DNA of 64,000 nt from Streptomyces sp. DI166 (lineage in GTDB: Bacteria > Actinomycetota > Actinomycetes > Streptomycetales > Streptomycetaceae). Below, in pieces: positions 30,338-39,409 of the stretch (position 1 is the first letter of the stretch; every line of letters starts with the position of its first letter). The stretch covers positions 32,682 through 96,681 of the forward strand of contig NZ_FLSP01000024.1 of the NCBI RefSeq assembly GCF_900091315.1, in the 5' to 3' direction. The notes under the pieces were generated by a model. The model was not told where the DNA came from. It saw nothing but the letters and a program-made list of their open reading frames with translations, and ran no database searches. A program made the position numbers and the translations under genes.

Positions 30338-31028
30338 GGACCCGCCGCGCCGAGTCCACCGCGAACACCTCGCACCCCGGGCGGGCCGAGGCCCAGGCCA
30401 CGCCCTCCTCGCCCAGCGCGAAGGCCGCCGTCGCCGTCGTGTCGGCCTCCGTCAGGGTGGGGGCGACGATGGTGACGCTCAGCAGGCCCGTGGCCGGAAG
30501 CCCCGTGCGGGCGTCGAGGATGTGGGCGCCGCGTTCGTAGCAGGCCGAGGTCGCCACCGCCGCGTCGGTGATGTCCAGGACCGCGCAGATCCGGTCGGCG
30601 CGCTCCGGGTGCCGTATCCCCACCCGCCAGGGCCCGCCCGCGGTGACCACGTCGCCGCCCGCGTTGAGGCAGAAGCGCTCCACCCCGGCCGACCGCAGCA
30701 GGTCCGCCGCCCGTTGCACCGACCAGCCCTTGACCACCGCGCAGGGGTCCAGGCCGCGGCCGGGCAGCCGTACGTCGAAGGCGCCGCCGGTGGCCACCCG
30801 GTACTCCTCGCACAGGGCGAGGATCTCGGCGAGGTCGGCGCTGACCTCGCCGGGGCCGGTCTCGCCGCGGTCCAGGCGGCAGACCTCGCTGTCGGGCCGG
30901 AACGGGCTGAAGCGGGCGTCGGCCTCGTGCAGCCAGGCGAAGACGGCGGCCACGGCCGCGCCGGGCACCCGCTCGTCGTCCACCCGCAGCGAGACCGGGA
31001 ACCCCATCACCTGCTCGACGCGCCGCAC
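30306..31028 (-). CDS. apbE: FAD:protein FMN transferase ApbE
   Basis: The protein has 240 residues from GTG 31028, just after the stop of the FMN-binding gene. It has the ApbE fold with FSPFRPDSEVCRLDR, LDPCAVVKGWSVQRA and CLNAGGDV for FAD binding, and a late DARTGLPATGLLSVTI plus TEADTTATAAFALG for Mg binding. The enzyme moves FMN from FAD to a Ser/Thr of a target protein outside the membrane. The partner substrate is the FMN-binding protein just upstream. No signal peptide is evident, so export is uncertain. Confidence 0.93.
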   Translation of the reverse strand: MRRVEQVMGFPVSLRVDDERVPGAAVAAVFAWLHEADARFSPFRPDSEVCRLDRGETGPGEVSADLAEILALCEEYRVATGGAFDVRLPGRGLDPCAVVKGWSVQRAADLLRSAGVERFCLNAGGDVVTAGGPWRVGIRHPERADRICAVLDITDAAVATSACYERGAHILDARTGLPATGLLSVTIVAPTLTEADTTATAAFALGEEGVAWASARPGCEVFAVDSARRVLRTQRVPLAA

Positions 31029-31029
31029 G

Positions 31030-31452
31030 TCAGGCGTCCCGCGCGTCGAGGGCCGCCTGGAGGGACTCCTTGTACCCCTCGCTGGTGATCGTCGCCCCGG
31101 ACACCGTGTCGATGTCCGCGCTCTGCGCCTGCAAGGTCTCCTCGACGAGCCGCGGTACGGCCGCCGTGGTCTGCGGATGGTCCGGCTGCTGCAGCATCCG
31201 CACCGAGGAGATCGCGTCGCCCTCGAAGGTCACCTCAACCTGTACGTGCCCCTTCTCGGTGTTGACCACCGAGCCCTCGATCACCAGCGCCGAACTGCCG
31301 GAGCCGCCGGAGGAGGAGGCGGAGGGCGCGGGCGTCACCGTCCGGGCCGGGGCCGACACCTGGTCGTCCGACGCCGCCGTCGACGGCTCGTAGCGCCACA
31401 GCGGCACCAGGCCGACCGCGGTCAGGACGAGTACGGGTATGGCTCGCTTCAC
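31030..31452 (-). CDS. Membrane-anchored FMN-binding domain protein
   Basis: The protein has 140 residues from GTG 31452, with GAGAGGG 5 bases upstream. An N-terminal TM anchor (VKRAIPVLVLTAVGLVPLW) is followed by a short linker and an FMN_bind domain. SGATITSEGYKESLQ near the C-terminus contains the Thr that ApbE flavinylates. It should carry electrons outside the membrane between the ferric-reductase-like protein and an unknown acceptor. It lies between that gene and apbE. Confidence 0.9.
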   Translation of the reverse strand: MKRAIPVLVLTAVGLVPLWRYEPSTAASDDQVSAPARTVTPAPSASSSGGSGSSALVIEGSVVNTEKGHVQVEVTFEGDAISSVRMLQQPDHPQTTAAVPRLVEETLQAQSADIDTVSGATITSEGYKESLQAALDARDA

Positions 31453-31462
31453 GGTGTCCCTC

Positions 31463-32803
31463 TCAGCCCGCAAGGGCGAAACGCTCGAAGTGGATCTGCG
31501 GCCCGGGCACGTTCAGCTCGCGCAGGCTGCCCAGCACCGCGCGCATCATCGGCGGCGGCCCGCACAGGAAGACGTCGCGCTCGGCGATGTCCGGGACCAG
31601 CCGGGCCAGTTCGGCGGGGGCCAGCTTGTCCGGGTGGACCGGGCCGGTCACCAGGTGCAGCTCGGCGCCCTTGGCGAGGGCCAGTTCGCGCAGCTCGTCG
31701 TAGAGGACCGCGTCCCGTTCGGCGGCGACCCGGTAGACGACGACGGCGTGGCCGTGGAGTTCCTCCAGCAGCGCCCGGATCGGTGTGACACCGACACCGC
31801 CGGCGATCAGCACGGACTCGGCGCGGGTGCGGTGCAGGGCGGTGAAGGCGCCGTAGGGGCCCTCGGCGAACACCCGGGTGCCGGGCCGGAGATGACGCAG
31901 TCCCGCGCTTCCGGCCCCGGCCGCCTTCGCGGTGAGCCGCAGGGTGCGCCCGTCGGGCGCGGCCGACAGGGAGAACGGGTTCGCCTGCCACCAGCGGTCC
32001 TTCGTCAGGAACCGCCACAGGAAGAACTGCCCCGCACGCGCGGGCAGCCGGTCCAGGTCGCGGCCGGTGATGTACACCGAGACCACGTCGTCCGACTCGG
32101 GCACCACCGCGGACACGACCAGCCGGTGCCGCAGGTTCCGCCACAGCGGCAGCACCAGCCGGCCCGTGAACACCGCGCCGAGGGCGACCGCCCACAGCGT
32201 GTACCAGTAGGCGGTCGCGGCCGACGACGCGGTGAACGTCGTCCCCACCGCGACCTGGTGGGTGAAGGCCAGCACCACCGCGAGGTAGGTGTAGAGATGG
32301 ATGAAGTGCCAGGTCTCGTAGGCCAGCCTGCGCCGCGCGGAGCGTCCGGAGACGGCCCCGACCACGATGATGATCACCAGCGCGGCGACCGCCCGCAGCA
32401 CGCCCTCGACGGTCTCGGCGAGGTCGACGAGCTGGTTGACCGGGTCGAGCCCGGAGGAGTCGGCGTAGCCGAAGACGATGAACACGGCGTGCGCGAGCAG
32501 CGTCCACAGGATGCCGAAGCCGGTCCAGCGGTGCCAGGAGGTCAGCCGGTCCATGCCGATCCGCCGGTCCAGCCAGGGCAGCCGGGCCACCAGCAGCAGC
32601 TGGAACGCCATCAGCAGGGCGCCGTAGAGCCCGGCGAGGCGGCCGAGGACGAGCAGCGCGTTGGACGCGCCGAATCCCGCGTCGGCGAAGAAGTAGGTCA
32701 CCGCGGCCGCGTTCGCGGCCAGCACGGCGTACAGGCCGGCGCGGGCCACCACCCGGGGGCGTATCGCCGTGGGGGGCGCGGGAGGTGATTGGACGGTCGT
32801 CAC
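31463..32803 (-). CDS. Ferric-reductase-like transmembrane flavocytochrome
   Basis: The protein has 446 residues from ATG 32803. The N-terminal half has about six TM helices with heme-binding His pairs (SWHRWTGFGILWTLLAHAVF, YETWHFIHLYTYLAVVLAF). The C-terminal half is a ferredoxin-reductase module with an FAD site (NPFSLSAAP) and an NAD(P) site (GGVGVTPIRALLEEL, FLCGPPPMM). It passes electrons from NAD(P)H across the membrane. It is first in the operon with the FMN-binding protein and ApbE, and divergent from a two-component system. Confidence 0.92.
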   Translation of the reverse strand: MTTVQSPPAPPTAIRPRVVARAGLYAVLAANAAAVTYFFADAGFGASNALLVLGRLAGLYGALLMAFQLLLVARLPWLDRRIGMDRLTSWHRWTGFGILWTLLAHAVFIVFGYADSSGLDPVNQLVDLAETVEGVLRAVAALVIIIVVGAVSGRSARRRLAYETWHFIHLYTYLAVVLAFTHQVAVGTTFTASSAATAYWYTLWAVALGAVFTGRLVLPLWRNLRHRLVVSAVVPESDDVVSVYITGRDLDRLPARAGQFFLWRFLTKDRWWQANPFSLSAAPDGRTLRLTAKAAGAGSAGLRHLRPGTRVFAEGPYGAFTALHRTRAESVLIAGGVGVTPIRALLEELHGHAVVVYRVAAERDAVLYDELRELALAKGAELHLVTGPVHPDKLAPAELARLVPDIAERDVFLCGPPPMMRAVLGSLRELNVPGPQIHFERFALAG

Positions 32804-32940
32804 GGTCGGCAGCTCCTTGTGGGGCGTGGGGGCCGGGATACGAGCTTGTCCGGCGGAAGCTGTCGATCACCTGTCGTACGTCTTACAAGTCGCTGTCGAT
32901 CTTTCCGGGGGCCGGACCCGGTCTGGGCGAGGGGGGCCGG

Positions 32941-33648
32941 GTGACGCAGTATGAGCGGGTGGAAAAAGTACGACTGCTCGTAGTGGACGACGACCCGCCG
33001 ATCGCCGACCTCGTCGCGACGGTCGCCCGGTACGAGGGCTGGGACGCCGTCACCGCGAACTCCGGTGAGGAGGCGCTGCGCCGCGCCGCCGAGTTCCACC
33101 CGGACATCGTCGTGCTCGACCTGATGCTGCCGGACCTCGACGGCTTCGGCGTGCTGGACCGGCTGCGCCGCTCCGGGACGATGGTCCCGGTGGTGTTCCT
33201 CACCGCCCGCGACGGGGTCGCCGACCGGGTGGCGGGGCTGACCCGGGGCGGGGACGACTACCTGGTCAAGCCGTTCGCGGTGGAGGAGCTGATGGCCCGG
33301 CTGCGCACGGTGCTGCGGCGCAGCGCCGGGCCCGGGTTCCAGCGCTCGGTGCTGCGGGTGGGGGATCTGTCCATGGACGAGGACACCCGCGAGGTCCGCC
33401 GCGGCGACAAGCTGCTCGGCCTCACCCCGACCGAGTACGAGGTGCTGCGCTACCTGATGCGCAAGTCGCCGACCGTGCAGACCAAGGCGCAGATCCTGGA
33501 CCACGTGTGGGAGTACGGCTTCGGCGGGCGCTCCAACGTGGTGGAGCTGGTGGTCAGCCGGCTGCGCCGCAAGCTCGACGACACCGGCCCGCCGATGATC
33601 CACACCGTGCGCGGCTTCGGGTACGTCATCCGGCAGGCCGCTCAGTGA
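32941..33648 (+). CDS. OmpR-family response regulator
   Basis: The protein has 235 residues from GTG 32941, with a GAGGGGGG run just upstream. In-frame GTG 32959 is an alternative start. The receiver has Asp60 as phosphoacceptor (VVLDLMLPD), and the winged helix reads LTPTEYEVLRYLMRKSP with VVSRLRRKLDD. Its stop overlaps the kinase start. The divergent electron-transfer operon is the most likely target. Confidence 0.92.
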   Translation: MTQYERVEKVRLLVVDDDPPIADLVATVARYEGWDAVTANSGEEALRRAAEFHPDIVVLDLMLPDLDGFGVLDRLRRSGTMVPVVFLTARDGVADRVAGLTRGGDDYLVKPFAVEELMARLRTVLRRSAGPGFQRSVLRVGDLSMDEDTREVRRGDKLLGLTPTEYEVLRYLMRKSPTVQTKAQILDHVWEYGFGGRSNVVELVVSRLRRKLDDTGPPMIHTVRGFGYVIRQAAQ

Positions 33649-35102
33649 TACGGCGGCTGCGGCGGGCGTACGGCAGACTCCGGCTCGGCACCCGGCTCGC
33701 GCTGGGGCTCGGCGTGCTGGCGCTGGTGGTGTTCGCGGTCGTCGGGACGGCGCTGACGACGTACATGCGCGACTATCTGTCGGCCGAGCTGGACACGCAG
33801 CTGGCGCACGCGCAGACCGCGCAGTCCAAGAACCTCGTGGACTACGGCTCGCTGCAGAACAAGAAGTACTACGGCTGGTACTACGCCGTGTACGACGTCT
33901 CCGGCGGCACGCCCGAGCTGCGCAAGCCGGAGGCGGACACCGATCTGCCGGAGGACGTCGAGGACTTCACCGCCGCGGCCCGGGCGCGCGTGGACGCCGG
34001 CGAGGAGATCCTGCGCACCGAGTGGCTCAAGGGCGCGGGCCTGTACCGGCTGCGGGCCTGCGAGGTGACGCCCGGGACCGTGCTGGTCAGCGCGGCGCCG
34101 CTGGAGGAGATCGAGGACACGGTCACGGAGCTGGCGACCATTCAGGCGGTGACGTTCGGTCTGGCGCTGCTGGCGCTGGTGGTCGCCGGGCGGTCGATGC
34201 TGCGGCGCGGGCTGCAGCCGCTGAGCGACATGGCGAGCACCGCGCGGGGCATCACCTCGCACGATCTGACGGACTCGGCGCGGCTGCCGGTGCGGCACGC
34301 CGCGCGCGGCGGCGGGCCCGAGGTGGAGGAGCTGCGGACCGCGTTCAACAGGATGCTGGAGCACATCGACGAGTCCCTCGCGGTGCGCACGGAGGCCGAG
34401 CAGCGGCTGCGCCGGTTCGTCGCGGACGCCTCGCACGAGCTGCGCACGCCGCTGATGTCGGTGCGCGGGTACGCGGACCTCTTCCAGTACGCGGCGGCCA
34501 ACGAGCCCGAGGAGCGCGACAAGCACCTGGCGCGGCTGCGCGCGGAGGCGGCGCGGATGGGGTTCCTGCTGGACGACCTGCTGCTGCTCGCGCGGCTGGA
34601 CGCGGCGGAGGTGCAGACGCCGCTGCGGCCCCGGGAGACGAATCTGGTGGAGGTGGTACAGCAGGCGGCGGACGCCTTCCGGGCCAGCCACCCGGACCAC
34701 CCCCTGACCGTGCGGCCGGGCCCGGCGACGCTGACCGCGCGGGTGGACCCGCAGCGCATCCGGCAGGTGTTGGACAACCTCCTCACCAACGCCGCCGTGC
34801 ACACCCCGCCCGGCACGGAGGTCTCGGTGGCGGTGTCGGCGCGGGACGGCACGGCGCGGGTGCGCGTCGCGGACGCGGGCCCCGGCATCCCGGCCGCTGA
34901 CCGGGAGCGGGTCTTCGACCGCTTCTACCGCGTGGACAAGGCGCGCAGCCGGGACCGGGGCGGCAGCGGTCTGGGCCTGGCGGTGGCGGCGTCGCTGGTG
35001 CGGGCGCACGGTGGTGACATCGGGCTGGCGAGCGAGCCGGGTGCGACGGTGTTCACGGTGACGCTCCCGCCCGCCGGGCCGCCGGATCTTACGGACCCGT
35101 GA
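33645..35102 (+). CDS. Sensor histidine kinase
   Basis: The protein has 485 residues from GTG 33645 (GTGA overlap). It has two TM helices (about 18-40 and 165-185) with an extracellular sensor of about 125 residues containing QNKKYYGWYYAVYDV. HAMP, a DHp domain (ASHELRTPL, His264) and an HATPase-c domain (NLLTNAAVHTP, GSGLGLAVAASL) follow. It is the cognate kinase of the preceding regulator. The signal is unknown. Confidence 0.93.
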   Translation: MIRRLRRAYGRLRLGTRLALGLGVLALVVFAVVGTALTTYMRDYLSAELDTQLAHAQTAQSKNLVDYGSLQNKKYYGWYYAVYDVSGGTPELRKPEADTDLPEDVEDFTAAARARVDAGEEILRTEWLKGAGLYRLRACEVTPGTVLVSAAPLEEIEDTVTELATIQAVTFGLALLALVVAGRSMLRRGLQPLSDMASTARGITSHDLTDSARLPVRHAARGGGPEVEELRTAFNRMLEHIDESLAVRTEAEQRLRRFVADASHELRTPLMSVRGYADLFQYAAANEPEERDKHLARLRAEAARMGFLLDDLLLLARLDAAEVQTPLRPRETNLVEVVQQAADAFRASHPDHPLTVRPGPATLTARVDPQRIRQVLDNLLTNAAVHTPPGTEVSVAVSARDGTARVRVADAGPGIPAADRERVFDRFYRVDKARSRDRGGSGLGLAVAASLVRAHGGDIGLASEPGATVFTVTLPPAGPPDLTDP

Positions 35103-35142
35103 CGCGCGGGCCCACAGCGCCCTTTCGTCCCGGTCCCCGCCC

Positions 35143-35148
35143 TAGCGT
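35143..35148 (+). promoter_or_regulatory. -10 box of a probable leaderless promoter
   Basis: TAGCGT lies 6 bases before the ATG at 35155. A 5' leader is thus unlikely. The same CCTAGCGTG context precedes the GTG at 41851. Confidence 0.45.
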
Positions 35149-35154
35149 GGGGAC

Positions 35155-36144
35155 ATGCGTGTACTGGTCACCGGCGGTGCCGGTTTCATCGGATCCCATG
35201 TCGTCAAGGCCCTCGCGGACAGCGGCCACGAACCCGTGGTGTACGACGTACGGGCGGACCCCGCGGCCGACGTACGCGACCCGGACGCCGTGCGCCGGGC
35301 CCTGGCCGGGGTGGACGCGGTGTGCCATCAGGCGGCGATGGTCGGCCTGGGCACGGGTTTCGCGGACGCCCCGGAGTACGTCTCCCGCAACGACCTGGGC
35401 ACGGCGGTCCTGCTCGCGGCCATGGCCGAGGCGGGCGTACGGCGCCTGGTGCTCGCCGGCTCGATGGTGGTCTACGGCGAGGGCCGTTACACCTGCCCCC
35501 GGCACGGCGACGTCCGCCCCGGCCCGCGCGCGGTACCCGACCTGGAGGCGGGCCGCTTCGAACCGCGCTGCCCGAGCTGCGGTTCCGCCCTGTCCCCCGG
35601 CCTGGTGACGGAGGACGCCCCGACGGACCCGCGGAACGTGTACGCCGCCACCAAGCTCGCCCAGGAACACCTGGCCGCCTCCTGGGCGAGGGTGACGGAC
35701 AGCCAGGCAGTCTCCCTGCGCTACCACAACGTCTACGGCCCCGGCATGCCCCGCGACACCCCCTACGCCGGGGTCGCGTCCTTCTTCCGCTCGGCCCTGG
35801 CCCGGGGCGAGGCCCCCCGGGTCTTCGAGGACGGCCGCCAGCGCCGGGACTTCGTGCACGTACGGGATGTGGCGAGGGCCAACCTGGCCGCCCTGGAGTC
35901 CCCGCCGCCCCCGGGCACCCTCCTCGCCCTGAACACCGGCAGCGGCGACCCCCACACGGTCGGTGAGATGGCGCACGCCCTGGCCGCGGCGTACGGCGGC
36001 CCCACCCCGGTGACCACCGCCGAGTACCGTCTGGGCGACGTCCGCCACATCACGGCCGACTCCGCCCGGCTGCGGGCCGAGCTGGGATGGAAGCCGGAGG
36101 TGTCCTTCGAGGAGGGGATGCGGGAGTTCGCGCGGGAGGAGTGA
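35155..36144 (+). CDS. NAD-dependent sugar epimerase/dehydratase with Cys-rich insert
   Basis: The protein has 329 residues from ATG 35155. It is an extended SDR with TGGAGFIGSH for NAD and the YAATK catalytic pair. Between about residues 108 and 152 it carries an insert with CPRHGD and CPSCGSALSPG, resembling a zinc ribbon. From memory, similar inserts occur in dTDP-L-rhamnose 4-epimerase-type enzymes. It is likely to modify a nucleotide sugar for the glycosyltransferases encoded downstream. Confidence 0.85.
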   Translation: MRVLVTGGAGFIGSHVVKALADSGHEPVVYDVRADPAADVRDPDAVRRALAGVDAVCHQAAMVGLGTGFADAPEYVSRNDLGTAVLLAAMAEAGVRRLVLAGSMVVYGEGRYTCPRHGDVRPGPRAVPDLEAGRFEPRCPSCGSALSPGLVTEDAPTDPRNVYAATKLAQEHLAASWARVTDSQAVSLRYHNVYGPGMPRDTPYAGVASFFRSALARGEAPRVFEDGRQRRDFVHVRDVARANLAALESPPPPGTLLALNTGSGDPHTVGEMAHALAAAYGGPTPVTTAEYRLGDVRHITADSARLRAELGWKPEVSFEEGMREFAREE

Positions 36145-36148
36145 CCGC

Positions 36149-37261
36149 TCAGACCTCCGCCGTGGGCAGCACCACCTCGAACCGGCAGCCCCCGGGGATG
36201 TTCCGTACCGTCGCCCGGCCCTGGTGGGCCTCCACGATGCCCCGGACGATCGCCAGCCCCAGCCCCGCTCCCGCCGGGGGCGTGCGCGCGTCGGTGCCGC
36301 GCCAGCCGGTGTCGAAGACGCGGGGCAGGTCCTCCTCGGGGATGCCTCCGCAGCCGTCGGTGACGGACAGCAGGACGCCGTCGGGGACCCGTTCCGCGGC
36401 GATGGCGACGGTGCCGTCGGAGGGGGTGCGGCGGATGGCGTTGATCAGGAGATTGCCGAGCACGCGGCTCATCTCCTTGCCGTCCACTTCCACCGGCACC
36501 GGTTCCACGCGGCCGCCGACGAGGCGGACCCCGTGCTCGCGGGCGAGCGGGTCCGCGCCCGCCAGGGCGTCGCCGACCAGGTCGTACAGGGAGATCCTGG
36601 TGGGCGTCAGGGCCAGGGCGCCGGCGTGGATGCGGGAGAGTTCGAAGAGGTCGCCGACCATGGAGTTCAGGCGCTCCACCTCGGTGCGGATCTGCTTCAG
36701 GTAGCGGTCGGGGTCGGCGGCGACGCCGTCCTCCAGGGCCTCGGACATGGCGCGCAGTCCGGCCAGCGGGGTGCGCAGGTCGTGGGAGATCCAGGCGACC
36801 AGTTCACGGCGGGAGGACTCCAGGGCGCGCTCGCGCTCCCGGGACTCGGCCAGGCGGGCGCTGGTGGCCTCCAACTCGCGGCTCAGCGCGGCCAGTTCGG
36901 CCGTCGCCGGTCCGTCCGGGGACGTGAACGCGCCGCCGTCGCCGAAGGAGCGGGCGGCGTCGGCCAGGGCGCGGCTGCGGGCGACGACCCAGCGGCCCAG
37001 CAGGAGGGCGGTGGCCAGGGAGACCACGGCGGCCATGGCGACGACCAGGGTGACCACCTTCAGGTCGTGCTCGGACAGGAACATCGCCTGCGCGACCGCC
37101 AGGGTCCCCGCGAGCATCGCGGTGACCGCGACGGCGGCGACGACCGTGAGGTGCACGGCCAGGGACCGGCGCCGGATCAGCAGCAGGACCGCCGCGCCCA
37201 GGACCCCGGCCGCGGTGGCGCCCAGGAAGGCGAACAGGGCGATGAGAAGCGTGTCGCGCAC
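36149..37261 (-). CDS. Sensor histidine kinase
   Basis: The protein has 370 residues from GTG 37261, two bases after the regulator stop. It has several N-terminal hydrophobic segments (about 5-30, 36-60, 68-92) and almost no extracellular domain, so it probably senses within the membrane. The DHp motif is ISHDLRTPLAG (His160) and the ATPase motifs are NLLINAIRRTP and GAGLGLAIVRGI. It converges with the epimerase gene, whose stop lies 4 bp away. Confidence 0.92.
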   Translation of the reverse strand: MRDTLLIALFAFLGATAAGVLGAAVLLLIRRRSLAVHLTVVAAVAVTAMLAGTLAVAQAMFLSEHDLKVVTLVVAMAAVVSLATALLLGRWVVARSRALADAARSFGDGGAFTSPDGPATAELAALSRELEATSARLAESRERERALESSRRELVAWISHDLRTPLAGLRAMSEALEDGVAADPDRYLKQIRTEVERLNSMVGDLFELSRIHAGALALTPTRISLYDLVGDALAGADPLAREHGVRLVGGRVEPVPVEVDGKEMSRVLGNLLINAIRRTPSDGTVAIAAERVPDGVLLSVTDGCGGIPEEDLPRVFDTGWRGTDARTPPAGAGLGLAIVRGIVEAHQGRATVRNIPGGCRFEVVLPTAEV

Positions 37262-37263
37262 GG

Positions 37264-37950
<687 letters not shown>

Positions 37951-38007
37951 GCCGCCAGCGTCGCACCACGCGCGCGCGAATGCCCCCGCCACCAGGGAAC
38001 GTCCTCT

Positions 38008-38056
38008 TTTCGTAAGAAGTCGGCACGCCCCGGCGACGTCCGCGTTTCGTAAGAAG
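38008..38056. promoter_or_regulatory. 12-bp direct repeat in the divergent promoter region
   Basis: TTTCGTAAGAAG occurs exactly twice, at 38008-38019 and 38045-38056, with a 37-base period (about 3.5 helical turns). It stands in a region of lower GC between the response regulator and glycosyltransferase starts. Winged-helix regulators often bind direct repeats, so this is a likely operator for the regulator encoded at 37264. Confidence 0.55.
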
Positions 38057-38086
38057 CCACTGTCCGTTATGCCCGTTTCACGCTCG

Positions 38087-38092
38087 TAGGGT
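38087..38092 (+). promoter_or_regulatory. -10 box of a probable leaderless promoter
   Basis: TAGGGT ends 7 bases before GTG 38100, which supports that codon as a leaderless start instead of GTG 38091. Confidence 0.4.
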
Positions 38093-38099
38093 GAGCCGT

Positions 38100-38801
38100 G
38101 TGACGACCTCTCCCCCTTCAGATCCGGACCCGGTGTCCGTCGATGTCGTACTGCCCTGTCTCGACGAGGCCGAGGCGCTGCCGTGGGTGCTGGAGCGCAT
38201 CCCGCCCGGCTGGCGCGCGCTCGTCGTCGACAACGGCTCCACGGACGGCTCCGCCGCCGTCGCCGCCGCGCTCGGCGCGACCGTCGTGCGCGAGGAGCGG
38301 CGCGGTTTCGGCGCCGCCTGCCACGCGGGGCTGACCGCCGCCACGGCCGACGTGGTCTGCTTCTGCGACTGCGACGCCTCCCTCGACCCCCGCGAGCTGG
38401 TGCCCTTCGTGGACCGCGTCCGCTCCGGCGAGGCCGACCTGGTGCTCGGCCGGCGCCGTCCGCAGTCCCGCGGCGCCTGGCCCGCCCACGCCCGCGCCGG
38501 GAACCTCGCCCTGTCCCATCTGCTGCGCCGCCGCACCGGCCTGCGCCTGCACGACCTCGGCCCGCTGCGCGCCGCCCGCCGCGAGGCCCTGCTCGGCCTC
38601 GGCCTGACCGACCGGCGCAGCGGCTACCCGCTGCAGATGGTGGTCCGGGCCGCCGACGCGGGCTGGCGGATCGCCGAGTACGACGTGCCCTACCTGCCGC
38701 GCACCGGCGCCTCCAAGGTGACCGGCACCTGGCGCGGCACCTGGCAGGCGGTGCGGGACATGAGCCGGGTGCTCGCGGAGCGCGAGGAGGCACACGCGTG
38801 A
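38100..38801 (+). CDS. Family 2 glycosyltransferase
   Basis: The protein has 233 residues from GTG 38100; GTG 38091 would add three residues. It is a GT-A enzyme with VDVVLPCLDEAEALPWVL, the nucleotide-binding VVDNGSTDGS and the DXD-like FCDCDASLDP. It lacks C-terminal TM helices. It resembles polyprenyl-phosphate sugar synthases, with the late segment LPRTGASKVTGTWRGT. It is the first gene of a three-gene operon with four-base overlaps. Confidence 0.9.
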   Translation: MTTSPPSDPDPVSVDVVLPCLDEAEALPWVLERIPPGWRALVVDNGSTDGSAAVAAALGATVVREERRGFGAACHAGLTAATADVVCFCDCDASLDPRELVPFVDRVRSGEADLVLGRRRPQSRGAWPAHARAGNLALSHLLRRRTGLRLHDLGPLRAARREALLGLGLTDRRSGYPLQMVVRAADAGWRIAEYDVPYLPRTGASKVTGTWRGTWQAVRDMSRVLAEREEAHA

Positions 38802-39409
38802 CCACGCTGCTGGTGATCGCCAAGGAACCCCGTCCGGGCCGGGTGAAGACCAGACTCACCCCGCCGTTCACTCCCGAGGAGGCCGCCGCGCTGGCCGAGG
38901 CCGCGCTCGCGGACACGCTGGACGCCGTGGCCCGTACGCCCGCCGAGCGCCGTGTGCTGGTCCTGGACGGTACGCCCGGCCCCTGGCTGCCCGCCGGGTT
39001 CGAGGTCGTGCCGCAGTGCGCGGGCGGCCTGGACGAACGCCTCGCCGCCGCCTTCGCGATGTGCGCGGGCCCGGCCCTGCTCATCGGCATGGACACCCCG
39101 CAGGTCACCCCGGAGCTGCTGAGCGTCGACCTCGACGGCTGCGACGCCTGCTTCGGCCCGGCCGCGGACGGCGGCTTCTGGGCGCTGGGCCTGGCCGCGC
39201 CCGACCCGTCGCTGGTCCGCGGCGTGCCGATGTCGACCCCGCACACGGGCGCCGCCCAGCGGGAGCGGCTCGCGGGGCTGCGGGTGCGGGAACTGCCCGT
39301 GCTGCGGGACGTGGACACCGCCGCCGACGCCCACTCGGTGGCGCGGGAGACGCCGGGCGGGCGGTTCGCCTCACTGCTCGGCACGCTGACCGCGGTGGAG
39401 CGCCGATGA
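38798..39409 (+). CDS. DUF2064 (TIGR04282-type) glycosyltransferase
   Basis: The protein has 203 residues from GTG 38798 (GTGA overlap). It has the nucleotidyl-sugar-type start LLVIAKEPRPGRVKTRLTPP and the central LIGMDTPQVTPELL and FGPAADGGFWALGL of the family. It is related to MobA/GT-A folds. It works with the upstream glycosyltransferase, and the acceptor is unknown. Confidence 0.88.
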   Translation: MTTLLVIAKEPRPGRVKTRLTPPFTPEEAAALAEAALADTLDAVARTPAERRVLVLDGTPGPWLPAGFEVVPQCAGGLDERLAAAFAMCAGPALLIGMDTPQVTPELLSVDLDGCDACFGPAADGGFWALGLAAPDPSLVRGVPMSTPHTGAAQRERLAGLRVRELPVLRDVDTAADAHSVARETPGGRFASLLGTLTAVERR

